DNA from: Microglena sp. YARC
Taxonomy: Eukaryota > Chlorophyta > Chlorophyceae > Chlamydomonadales > Chlamydomonadaceae
Assembly (NCBI GenBank): GCA_022414725.1
Contig: CM039462.1
Span: 2,717,024 to 2,781,023, forward strand
Length of the DNA stretch: 64,000 nt
Direction: 5' to 3'
Shown: positions 14,101 to 24,775 of the stretch, one piece after another
Numbering within the stretch: the stretch's first letter is position 1
Layout: each line of letters starts with the position of its first letter
Notes under the pieces: model-generated
What the model saw: only the letters and a program-made list of their open reading frames with translations
Told to the model about the DNA's origin: nothing
Database searches by the model: none
Program-made: the position numbers and the translations under genes

Positions 14101-17100
14101 ACCCAGCTGGTGACTGTGTACTTGGGCTGCTGGCTTCCTTGTGGCTGGTGCTCTGGTTACTTGGTGCTGGGTGCGGCTATGCATTTGAAGGGACTCGCGG
14201 CTGGGATGGGTGGTCTTGGCAACTCCACCTCACTTATAGTCACCACCCCAAGCTGGGTGCTGGTGACGCTTGGCGTTGCTGGTACTTGTGCGGTGCATCT
14301 GTACTTTGTTGCTGTGTCTGCTATGTCATGTGAAAGACTTGCGGCTAGGTGTGTCTTGCACTCTAACTCCTGTGTCCGCACCCGCTGTGTGCTGGTACTA
14401 GTTCTGTGCTGGGTCTCTGTGCGTGGTGCTCTTGGTAACTTTGTGCTTGTGCTGGCTAATTACATGTTGGCGTACTGCGGGCTAGTGTTGTCTTGCACTC
14501 ACTCCTTGTCCCACCCATGCTGGGTGTGTGGTTAGCTTTGCTGCTGGCTCCTTTGTGTCTGGTGCTTCTGGTACTTGTGCTGGTGCTTGTGCTTAATGCA
14601 TGTGAACGACTAGTGGCTTAGGTGGTTGTCTTGCACGTTCTCCTCCTTTGTCCCAACCCAAGCTGGTGACTGGTACTTATGCTGGCCCTTGTCTGGTGCT
14701 CTGGTACTTGTGTCTGGGTGCCTGGCAATGCATTGTGAAAGAACGGGCGTAGTGTTGGTCTTGTCAGCTCTACGCTCTTTATCACCTCAGCTGGGTGCTG
14801 GACTTTGCTGCTTGTGTTGTCCTGTGGCTGTGCTTCTGGTATTGTCGGTGTGTCTGGCTAATGGCATGTGAAGACTGCGGCTTAAGGTGTAGTCTTGCAC
14901 TCACCTCCTTGTCCCACCCAGCTGGTGCTGGTACTTGCTACTGGTCCTTGGCTGGTGCTTCTGGTAACTTGTGCTGGTGCTGGCTAATGCATGTGAAGAC
15001 TGCGGCTAGGTGTGTCTTGCACTCTCCTCCTTGTCCCACCTCAGCTGTGCCGTACTAGCTGCGTGGTGCTGCTGCTGGTTGCCTTTGTGCTGGTCTTTGC
15101 TTTGCGCGTGCTGGAGTAATTGGTATATTCTGAGTTGTCCTGTGTTTTTTTTTCTAGCAGTGTGAATACTGCGGCTAGGTGGTGTCTTGCACTTCAACCT
15201 CCTGGTCGCCATGCTTACTACTTCCCTGTCTCACCCAGCTGTGCTGGGTACTTTATGCTGCTGGTCCTTGCTGGTTGCTTCTGGTACTTTGTGCTGGTGG
15301 CTGGCTAAATGCATGGTGAAGACTGTCGGCTTAGGTGTGTCTTGCACTCACCTCCTTGTCACCCAGCTTGGTGCTTTGGTACTCTGCTGGTCTTGTGCTG
15401 GTGGCTGCTGGCCCTTGGTGTGGTGCTTCGGTACTTGTGCTGGTGCTTGGCCTAATTGCATTGTGATGCCTAGCGTCTAGGTGCGCGTCGCACTCTCCTC
15501 CTTGTCCCACCCAGCTGGTGCTGGTACTTGCCTGCTCGGTCCCTTGTGCTGGTGCTTTCCTGGTACTTTTGTGCTGGCTGGTGCTGGTTAATGCTGTGAA
15601 GATGCGGTAGGTTTGTCTTTGCACTGCGGCTTTACTTGCGGCTAGGTGTGTTGCACTCACCTCCTTGTCCCACCACATGCTGGTGACTGTACTGGTACTC
15701 TGCTGCTGGTCCTTGTGCTGGTGCTATCTGGTACTGCTGTGCTGGTGCTGGCTAATGCATGCGAAGACTGCGGCTAGCGTGTGTCTTGCAGCTCACCTCT
15801 TTGCCCACCACTGGTGCCGCAGCTGGTGCTGGTTACTGGTCGCTGCTGGTCTTGTGCTGGTGGTTCTGGGTACTTGATGTGCTGGGTGCTGGCCCCCCCT
15901 AATGCATGTGAAGACTGCGGCTAGGTGTGTCTTGCACTCACCTCCTTGTCCCACCCAGCTCGGTGGCCTTGTGCTGGTGCTTGCTGGTACTTTGTGCTGG
16001 TACTTGTGCTGTGTCTGGCTAATACATGTGGCGACTGCGGCTAGGTGTGTCTTGCACTCATCCTCTCCCCCACCCAGCTGGTGTGGTATCTGCTGCTGGA
16101 CCTTGTGCTGGTGTGCTGGTGCTGCTGGCTAATCGCATGTGAAGACTGCGCTAGGTGTGTTCTTGCACTCTCCTCCTCATGTCCCACCCAAGTGGTGCTG
16201 GGTATCGTGTCCTTTGTGCGCTGGTCTTCTGGTGCTGGGTGCTGGCTAATGCATGTGAAACTGCGGCTAGGTGTGTCTTGCCACTCTCCTCCTTGGTCCC
16301 ACCCAGCTGGTGCTGGTACTGCTGCTGTCCTTGTGCTGGTGCTTCTTGGTACTTGTGCTGGTGCTGGCTAATGCAGGGTGAAGACTGCGGCTAGGTGTGT
16401 CTTGGGCACTCACCTCCTTGTCCCACCCCCAGCCTCTGTTTGCTGGTACTGCTACTGACCTTGTGCTGGTGCTTGCTGGGTACTTGTGCTGGTGCTGGGC
16501 ATGTGAAGACTGCGGCTAGGTGTGTCTTGTGTCTCCCCAGACTTGTGCTGGGTGCTACCTTGTGCTGGTGCTGCTAATGCATGTGAAACTGCGGGCTGTC
16601 TTGCACTCACCACCTGCACTTGCCTTGTCTCACAGCCTGGTACTTGTGCTGGTGCTTTTCTGGTACTTGTGCTGGCTGGCCTAATGCATGTGACTGCGGC
16701 TAGGGTGTGCCTTTGCAACTCACGCTCCCAACCCAGCTTCTGGTACTTTGTGCTGGTGCTGGCTCCCATGTGGATGCCGCCGTGCTAGGCTTTCTGTAGC
16801 ACTCTCCTCCTCCCACCACAGCTGGTGCTGGTACGGCTGCTGGTCCCTTGTGGCTGTACTTTGTGGGTGCTGGCTAATGGCTTAGGTGTGGTCTTGCACT
16901 CACCTCTTAGCTGGTGCTGGTTACTGCGGTCCTTGTGTGGTGCTGGTACATGTGAAAAGACTGTCTCCTTGTCCACCCAGCTGGTGCTGGTACTGGCTGC
17001 TGGTCCTTGTGCTGGGTGCTTCCCCTAAGGTGTGTCTTGCACTCACCCTCCTTGTCCCACCCAGCTGGTGGGTAGGTGCTGGTTGGTGCTGGTAACTGCT

Positions 17101-18300
17101 GCTGCTGTCCTTGTGCTGCTTTCGGTCTTGTGTGGTGCTGGCTAAATGCATGTGAAGACTCTGTCTTGCAACTCACCTCCTTGTATCACCCACTGGTACT
17201 GCTGCTGGGTGCTGGTGCCCTTTCTGGCCTGGTGCTGGCTATGTGACTGCGCTAGGTGTGTCTTGCACTCACCTTCCTTGTGCTGGTGGTGGTTAGGTTG
17301 TGTGCTGGTGCTGGCTAATGCAAATGTGAAGACTTGCTGTGTCTGTCACTCTCCTCATCTTGTCCCACCCCAGCTGGTGCTGGTAGCCTGCTGGCTGGTC
17401 CTTGTGCTGGTGCTTCTGGTACTTGTGCTGGTGCTGGCTAATGCATGTGAAGACTGCGGCTAGGTGTGTCTTGCACTCACCTGCCTTGTCCCACCCAGCT
17501 GGTGCTGGTACTGCTGCTGGTCCTTGTGCTGGTGCTTCTGGTAACTGGTGACTTGCTGGTGCTGGCTAATGCAGTGTGAAGACTGCGGCTAGGTGTGTCT
17601 TGCACTCACCTCTTGTCCCACCCAGCTGGTGCTGGTACTGCTGCTGGTCCTTGTGCTGGTGCTTCTGGTACTTGTGCTGTGCTGGCTAATGCATGTGAAT
17701 GACTGCGTCTAGGTGCGCGTCGCACTCTCCTCCTTTGTCCCACCCAGCTGGTGCTGGTACTGCTGCTGGTCCATTGTGCTGGTGCTTCTGGTACTTGTGC
17801 TGGTGCTGGCTAATGCATGTGAAGACTGCGGCTAGGTGTGTCTTGGCACTCTCCCTCCTTGTCCCACCCAGCTGGTGCTGTACTGCTGCTGGTCCTTGTG
17901 CTGGTGCTTCTGGTACTTGTGCTGGTGCTGGCTAATGCATGCGAACGGTGTGTCTTGACTTCCCACCCAGCGGCTAGGTGTGTCTTGCACTTGTGCTGGT
18001 GCTGGCTCATGTGACCTCTTTGTCCCACTCTTCCTCCTGTGTCCCCCCAGCTGGTGCTGGTACTGGTGCTCTGCACTCTCCTCCTTGTCCCACCCAGCTG
18101 GTGCTTGTGCTGGTGCCTGGTGCTTCTGGTACTTGTGCTGCTGTGCGAGACTGCGGCTAATGCATGTGACTGCTGCTGGTCCTTGTGCTGGTGCTATCTG
18201 GACTTGGTGCTGGTGCTGGCTGCGGCGAGGTGTGCACCTCACCTCACCTCACACCTGCACTGTCCCCACCCAGCTGATGCTGGTAGTGGAGCTGGTGACA
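2125..18300. repeat. 16-kb tandem array, period about 121 bp, apparently exon/intron-junction derived
   Basis: The best-preserved units (about 17.4-17.95 kb) contain CTGGTGCTGGTACTGCTGCT, CTTCTGGTACTTGTGCTGGT, GCTAATGCATGTGAAGACTG, CGGCTAGGTGTGTCTTGCAC and TCACCTCCTTGTCCCACCCAG. On the minus strand each unit reads GCTGGGTGGGACAAGGAG|GTGAGTGC, a splice-donor context resembling the end of exon 7 of the FUSC-like gene, and GTGAAGACTGC intronic sequence matches the flank at 19510. 121 is not a multiple of three, so the array is not a repeat-protein gene. Length over period gives roughly 120 units. Units between about 3 and 16.8 kb carry very many single-base indels. Confidence 0.85.
10098..11097. 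other. Assembly gap of exactly 1000 N
   Basis: A round-number N run inside the 121-bp array. True array length and unit count are therefore unknown. Confidence 1.
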
Positions 18301-19039
18301 TTGTCTTGGTACCCTACCAGACTTCAAATGAGCATGGGGCTTGACGGACTCACCTCCATTTTGTTGACAGCTTCGACTTCAGTCCCCCCCTCTCCCCCCC
18401 CCCCCCACAACACACACACACACTTATTGACTCACCTCCCTATTTCTTGCCAGCTTCACGTTAACTTCACAAATGCTTATGCAAGTGAAGAAACTTGCGG
18501 ATAGGTGCGTCCTGCCCTCCCTGTCGTTCTCTGTGGTTCCGCCCAGCTGGTTGCTGGTGGACTCTCCTCCCTATTTGTTGACAGCTGCAACGTTTAAGTC
18601 CCCCCCCCCCCCACACACACACACACACACAAACACGCACACACTTATTGACTCACCATCCTATTTGTAGACAGCTGCACGTTAAGCACCCTCCCCCCCC
18701 ACACCCACCACCACCACCACCACACACCCCCACACACACACACCCACACACAAACACACACACACTTATTGACTCACCTCCCTATGTGTTGCCAAGCTTC
18801 TCGATAACTTCACACTTGCTAATGAACGTGAAGACTGCAGCTAAGTGCGTCTCACACTCTCCTCCTTGTGGCACCCAGCTGGCGCTTGTGCTGGAGCTGG
18901 TTACAGTGTCTCGGTACCCTACCAGACTTCAAATGTGCACGCAGCTTGATGGATTCATCTCCATTTTTGTTGACAGCTGCATGTTAACTTCACACTTGCT
19001 AATGCAAGTGAAGACTGCAGCTAGGTGTGTCTAGTCCCC

Positions 19040-19092
<53 letters not shown>

Positions 19093-19369
19093 CCCCTCCC
19101 TCTTACACACACACACACACACAAAGACTCATTGACTCACCTCCCTATTTTGTTGACAGCTGCACATTAACTTCACACTTGCTAATGCAAGTGAAGACTG
19201 CGGCTAGGTGCGTCTAGTCCCCTCCCCCCCCCCCCCCCCCCCCCCCCCTTACACACACACACACACACACAAAGATTCATTGACTCGCCTCCCTATTTGT
19301 TGACAGCTGCACGTTAACTTCACACTTGCTAATGCAAGTGAAGACTGCGGCTAGGTGCGTCTAGTCCCC

Positions 19370-19421
<52 letters not shown>

Positions 19422-19536
19422 TTACACACACACACACACACAAAGATTCATTGACTCACCTCCCTATTTGCTGACAGCTGCACGTTAACTTCACACTTGC
19501 TAATGCAAGTGAAGACTGCAGCTAGGTGCGTCTCAC
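18270..19536. repeat. Second array: exon 7 donor flank with poly-C and CA tracts
   Basis: Four or more units of about 150-250 bp contain CTATTTGTTGACAGCTGCAC, GTTAACTTCACACTTGC, TAATGCAAGTGAAGACTGC and GCTAGGTGCGTCTAG, then C runs of up to about 60 and a CA tract. They join the exon 7 donor at 19537. Two copies also carry a GGTACCCTACCAGACTTC block (about 18309 and 18916). Confidence 0.75.
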
Positions 19537-22388
19537 ACTCCCTCTCATTCTCCTTCTTATCCCGACCAGCCCACAGCCCCTGCTGCGCAATCTCTCGAGT
19601 CGGCAGCGGTACATATCCATCATGGGGCGCTGCTGTTTCTTTGATTCTGACAGGTTGGCATGGGGGTTGAGTTTGGTTGGGTTGGTTTTAAAGTTGGGTT
19701 GGGTTGGGTTGGGTTGGGTTGGGTTGGGTTGGGTTCGGGTCGGGTCGGGTCGGGTTGGGTCGGGTCGGGTTGGGTTGGGTTGGGTTGGGTTGGGTTGGGT
19801 TGGGTTGGGTTGGGTTGGATGGGTTGGGTTGGGATGGGTTGGGTTGGGTTGGGTTGTTTTTAAAGTTGGTTTGAATTGGTTGGGTTGGTTTTCAAGTTGG
19901 GTTGAGTTGGGTTGGTTTTAGAGTTGGATTGAGACACAGAGGGCTACGGCCCCTTTGACTGACAGGTCATTGTAGAGGTAGGGTTTTTAGTTGGCAGCGG
20001 TATGGAGCTATCATGGGGCGCAGCTGTCTCTTTGATTCTGGCAGGTTGGCGAGGGGGTGGTAGGAGGAGGCTAGTCAGTTGGCGTGGGGGTGGTAGGAGG
20101 AGGCTAGTCAGTTGGCGCGGGGGTGGTAGGAGGAGGCTAGTCAGTTGGCGTGGGGTTGGTAGGAGGAGGCTAGTCAGTTGGCGTGGGGTTGGTAGGAGGA
20201 GGCTAGTCAGTTGGCGTGGGGTTGGTAGGAGGAGGCTAGTCAGTTGGCGTGGGGGTGGTAGGAAGAGGCTAGTCAGTTGGCGTGGGGTTGGTAGGAGGAG
20301 GCTAGTCAGTTGGCGTGGGGGTGGTAGGAGGAGGCTAGTCAGTTGGCGTGGGGGTGGTAGGAGGAGGCTAGTCAGTTGGCGTGGGGGTGGTAGGAGGAGG
20401 CTAGTCAGTTGGCGTGGGGGTGGTAGGAGGAGGCTAGTCAGTTCGGGTTCAGGTTGGGATTAATTCGAGTCTATGTCGGGTTTAGTCGGCAGAGGCATGT
20501 AGTCATCATGGGGCACTGCTGTTTTTTGATTCTGACAGGCTGGCGTGGGGGGGGTAGGAGGGGGCTGGTCAGGTTGGGTGTATGTTGAGCTTAGGTCGAG
20601 TCTAGATCGGGTTTAGTCGGCAGAGGCATGTAGTCATAATGGGGCACTGCTGTTTCTTTGATTCTGACAGGCTGGCGTGGGGGGGGGGTAGGAGGGGGCT
20701 GGTCAGGTTGGGTGTATGTTGGATTTATGACGGGTTCATGTCTGGTTTAAGTTGAGTTTAGTCAGCAGCAGTACGTGGCCATCATGGGGCGCTTCTGTCT
20801 CATTGATTCTGACAGGTTGGAGTGGGGTTGGTGGGAGGGGGCTGGTCAGGTCGGGTTTAGGTCGGGTTTATACCATCAGCCAGCAATTTGGCTGCTCGCC
20901 ATCTTCGGCAGTACAACAAAATTGTTTCCAGGAAAATGTAAGCGCGAACAAATCACTTTATTTCACTCACAGAGCATAGCGCTTTGAATTGATCTTGGTG
21001 GCAGGGCAGCCTAGGAGAGTTGGTTGTAGGGACTCTAGCACAACGTGTTTGTCAGGTTCAGTCCTGTCCCGCACGTGCTCAGGGACAACCCAAACAAACA
21101 TATTGTAAAATGAATGCCAACTAAGCTGCCCCGGAACTGTAGCAAAACATTAAAGTGACAAGTTGCAGGCAAGATCAGGCAGTGCAACAAGCAGAATACA
21201 CAACGCACATATAAATTCAACTGATAAGTTGCAGGCAAGATCAGCAACACATACATGCAAACCATGAACCTCACAGCGCATAGCGATTAGATTTAGTCTT
21301 GGTGGCAGGCCACCCTAGAAGAGTTGGTGTTGTGGACTCCATCACAGCATGTTTATCAGGTTCAGTCCTGTCCCGCACGGGCTCAGGGACAACCCAAACA
21401 CACATATTATAAACGGAATAAACGGATAAATGGAGGTGCTCGTATCAATGAGGCCTGGTTGTGTTGTCTGCATGTGTAGGGTATCAGGCAAGATCAGCAA
21501 TACATACATACAAAGCATGCAACTCACAGAGCATAGCGCTTAGATTTGAGCTTGGTCAGATTTGACGTTTGTGCGCTTTAAGCGCTGACCAATTTGGCAA
21601 GAAGTAGTACCCTGTTGTGGACGCAACCGGCGCATGTGGTTCAGGTCCATTCTAATCCCTCACGTGCTCAGGGACAACCCAAACACACATATTATAAACG
21701 GAATGCAAACAAAGCTACCCCTGGACTGTAGCAATATATACATGCAATCCAAGCAACTCACAGAGCATAGCACTTGGATATGATCTTGGTCAAATCGAAT
21801 CTTAGTCCCAGCAATTTGGCTGCTCGCCGTCTCTGGCAGTAAAACAAAATTATTACCAGGAAAATGTAAACGCAAACAAATAACGTTTTCACTCACAGGT
21901 TATAGCGCTTGGACTTGATCTTGATGGCAGCGCAGCCTAGACGAGTTGCTGTTGTGGAATCAACCGGCGCAGCTTGCTCAGGTACATTCCGGTTTCTCAC
22001 ATGCTCAGGGACAACCCAAACGCAAGCGTTCAGCTTCAAAAGCTCTTTCATTGCCCTCCTCACGCATCGCATAGAGTCCACCGTCGCGCTCCTAGGCAGT
22101 ACAACAACAGACAGGATCTGCATCAGCAGTACACCAACCTGGCAGGAGGTAGGTAGGAGGTAGAGGGTGAGTGTGTGGTGTGCTTGGTCCAAATCCCGAG
22201 GCAGCTTCTCCACTATTCCAGTTCCAATATAGATCCAATTTAGACCACTTTTAGTTTTATGTGATGTATCGCAAATTGAGTGACTTGGTGCGACCCCAGT
22301 GTGACGCGCTGCTCCCAAAACCATGTGGAGCGCGGAGCCCGGGGCGTTCAGAGGGGCGTTTCTGACTAGTTTAGCCAGACCGCAGATC

Positions 22389-22433
<45 letters not shown>

Positions 22434-24743
22434 CCTCATCCTCATCCTCCTCATCCTCATCCTCATCATCATAATAATATTAATAATAATAATACCGTAC
22501 TGACAGCAAAATTTAACGCTTTAATTTCACGGGAGCAGCCGTGAAATCGAGGCGTATACTATACGCGACGAAGAAAACGTGAAATCAAGTTTCAGGGCAA
22601 TATTAGGGTTCGGGCCCCTAGGCTCCACATATGGCTTACTACCCCTGCCGCCTGCCGTCTGACGGCTCAACTAAAAGCAGAAACTCTCGACGATTTCGCT
22701 TTCCCCAGATTGCATGGCGCAGCCCCTCGATAGATCCCCTGAGGTACGTCTGCGCCCTCTGGAGCTCCAAATCACAATAAGCAAAGTACCCTCTGGGGCT
22801 TCTTAAAACGGCCAGAACTGGCTGGGCAGATCACCGTTTCCAACAACTAGCTCAACCGAGTTACAGCCAAAGCTTGAGAGGCTGTCGCTCGCAACCCATC
22901 GACCACCTCAGTGAACACGAGCAGCAACTTTTTCACCAAGAGGGCCTGAGAGGGCTGTGAATTTCCTGCAAATCGCTAGGGTACCTTGTGGATGGGTCCG
23001 AGTTAGAAACCAGACCTCACACGAAAACGTATGTGAAGTGGGAGCCCTTCCACAAGCTGCTGGCCATTGGAAGGCACACATCTCTGAACTCGAGGTGGTT
23101 GATCAAGCCTTCCAAATCAGTGTAACATGTACAAGTTGAAACATTGAAATTTATTTTATTACAATTTGAACCGTGAAATGTTTAACGTCAAAGTACATCC
23201 CTCTGAAAAACAAAACGTGAAATTAAAAGTGAACATATAATCAACCCCCTCAAAATGACCGTGAAATCTTTCGAAGCGTTAAATTTTGCTGTCAGTATGG
23301 TAATCATCATAATCATAATAATCATAATAATCATCATCATCATAATCATAATCATAATAATAATAATAATAATAATAATATCAGTGATACTAATATTAAT
23401 ACTACAACTAATACTAATATTAATACTAAGAAACAAAACTGACTCACCAGAATTGTGCCAACCTTAAGTATAGCAGCGTTCAGGGGATCTGAAGAGAAAG
23501 AGAGAGTTTTTGGCTGAGAGACAGGAAGGACAGGGGAAAGCTAGGTCAATCGCATTCCTTTTGACATGAAGGACAGGGGACAGCTAGGTTAATCAGTTTC
23601 CCTTTCTAATGTAACGTAACGTAACGTGATGTAACGTGACGTGACGTGACTTGACTTGACTTGGTGTCATGGTGTGGTGTGGTGTGGTGTGGTGTGGTGT
23701 GGTGTGGTGTGGTGTGGTGCAGTGCGTAGTGTGTATGTAGTGTGTAGTGTGTAGTGTGTAGTGTGTAGTATGTAGTGTGTAGTGTGTAGTGTGTAGTGTG
23801 TAGTGTGCAATGTAATGTGATGTAATGTAATGTAATGCAATGTAATGCAATGCAATGCAATGCAATGCAATACAATGCAATACAATGTAATGTAATGTAA
23901 TGTAATGTAATGTAATGTAATGTAATGTATTGTAATGTAATGTAATGTAACGTAACGTAACGTAACGTAACGTAACGCAACGTAACGTAACGTAACGTGA
24001 TGTAATGTAATGTAATGTAATGTAATGTAATGTATTGTAATGTAATGCCATGTAACGTAATGTAACGTAACGTCATGCAATGTAACTTACTTCCAGGGTC
24101 GTTGGCTCCGTTCACCACGAGGAAGAAGGAGATGCAAAAGATTCTAGAGGGCGTGTCGACATCAAAAACATGCGCAACGTAACAGCTGAGGGAACCGATG
24201 AGTGATATCATCGCGACCTGTATGACAGACATATGTGTATGTTACAGTGCAAGGAGATATGTGTTAATGTGTGTGTATGTTACAGTGCAAGGAGATATGT
24301 GTTAATGTGTGTGTATGTTACAGTGCAAGGAGATATGTGTTAATGTGTGTGTATGTTACAGTGCAAGGAGATATGTGTTAATGTGTGTGTATGTTACAGT
24401 GCAAGGAGATATGTGTTAATGTGTGTGTATGTTACAGTGCAAGGAGATATGTGTTAATGTGTGTGTATGTTACAGTGCAAGGAGATATGTGTTAATGTGT
24501 GTGTATGTTACAGTGCAAGGAGATATGTGTTAATGTGTGTGTATGTTACAGTGCAAGGAGATATGTGTTAATGTGTGTGTATGTTACAGTTGCGTATGTA
24601 TGTGTATATTACAGTGCAGGGTGATAGGCGTTCATGTGTGTGTATGTTAAAGTTGTGTATGCATGTAATTGCTACATTGCAAGGTGATAAGCAATAATGT
24701 GTGTGTGTGTTCCAGTTGCGTGTATATATATGTTACATTTGCG

Positions 24744-24775
<32 letters not shown>

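Noticed and set aside
2028..18500. Dozens of Leu/Cys/Val-rich (plus) and Gln/His-rich (minus) open frames
   Set aside because: All are frames through the 121-bp array. The period is not a multiple of three and indels shift frame constantly, so they are artefacts.
18877..19030. Plus-strand exon reading ELVTVSRYPTRLQMCTQLDG
   Set aside because: Looked coding at first, but the block belongs to a tandem array next to the minus-strand exon 7 donor, and the other copy (18276) has a stop.
20002..20463. 153-codon plus-strand frame with RRRLVSWRGGG repeats
   Set aside because: Produced by a 33-bp minisatellite lying in an intron of the minus-strand FUSC-like gene, between copied exon 7 acceptors.
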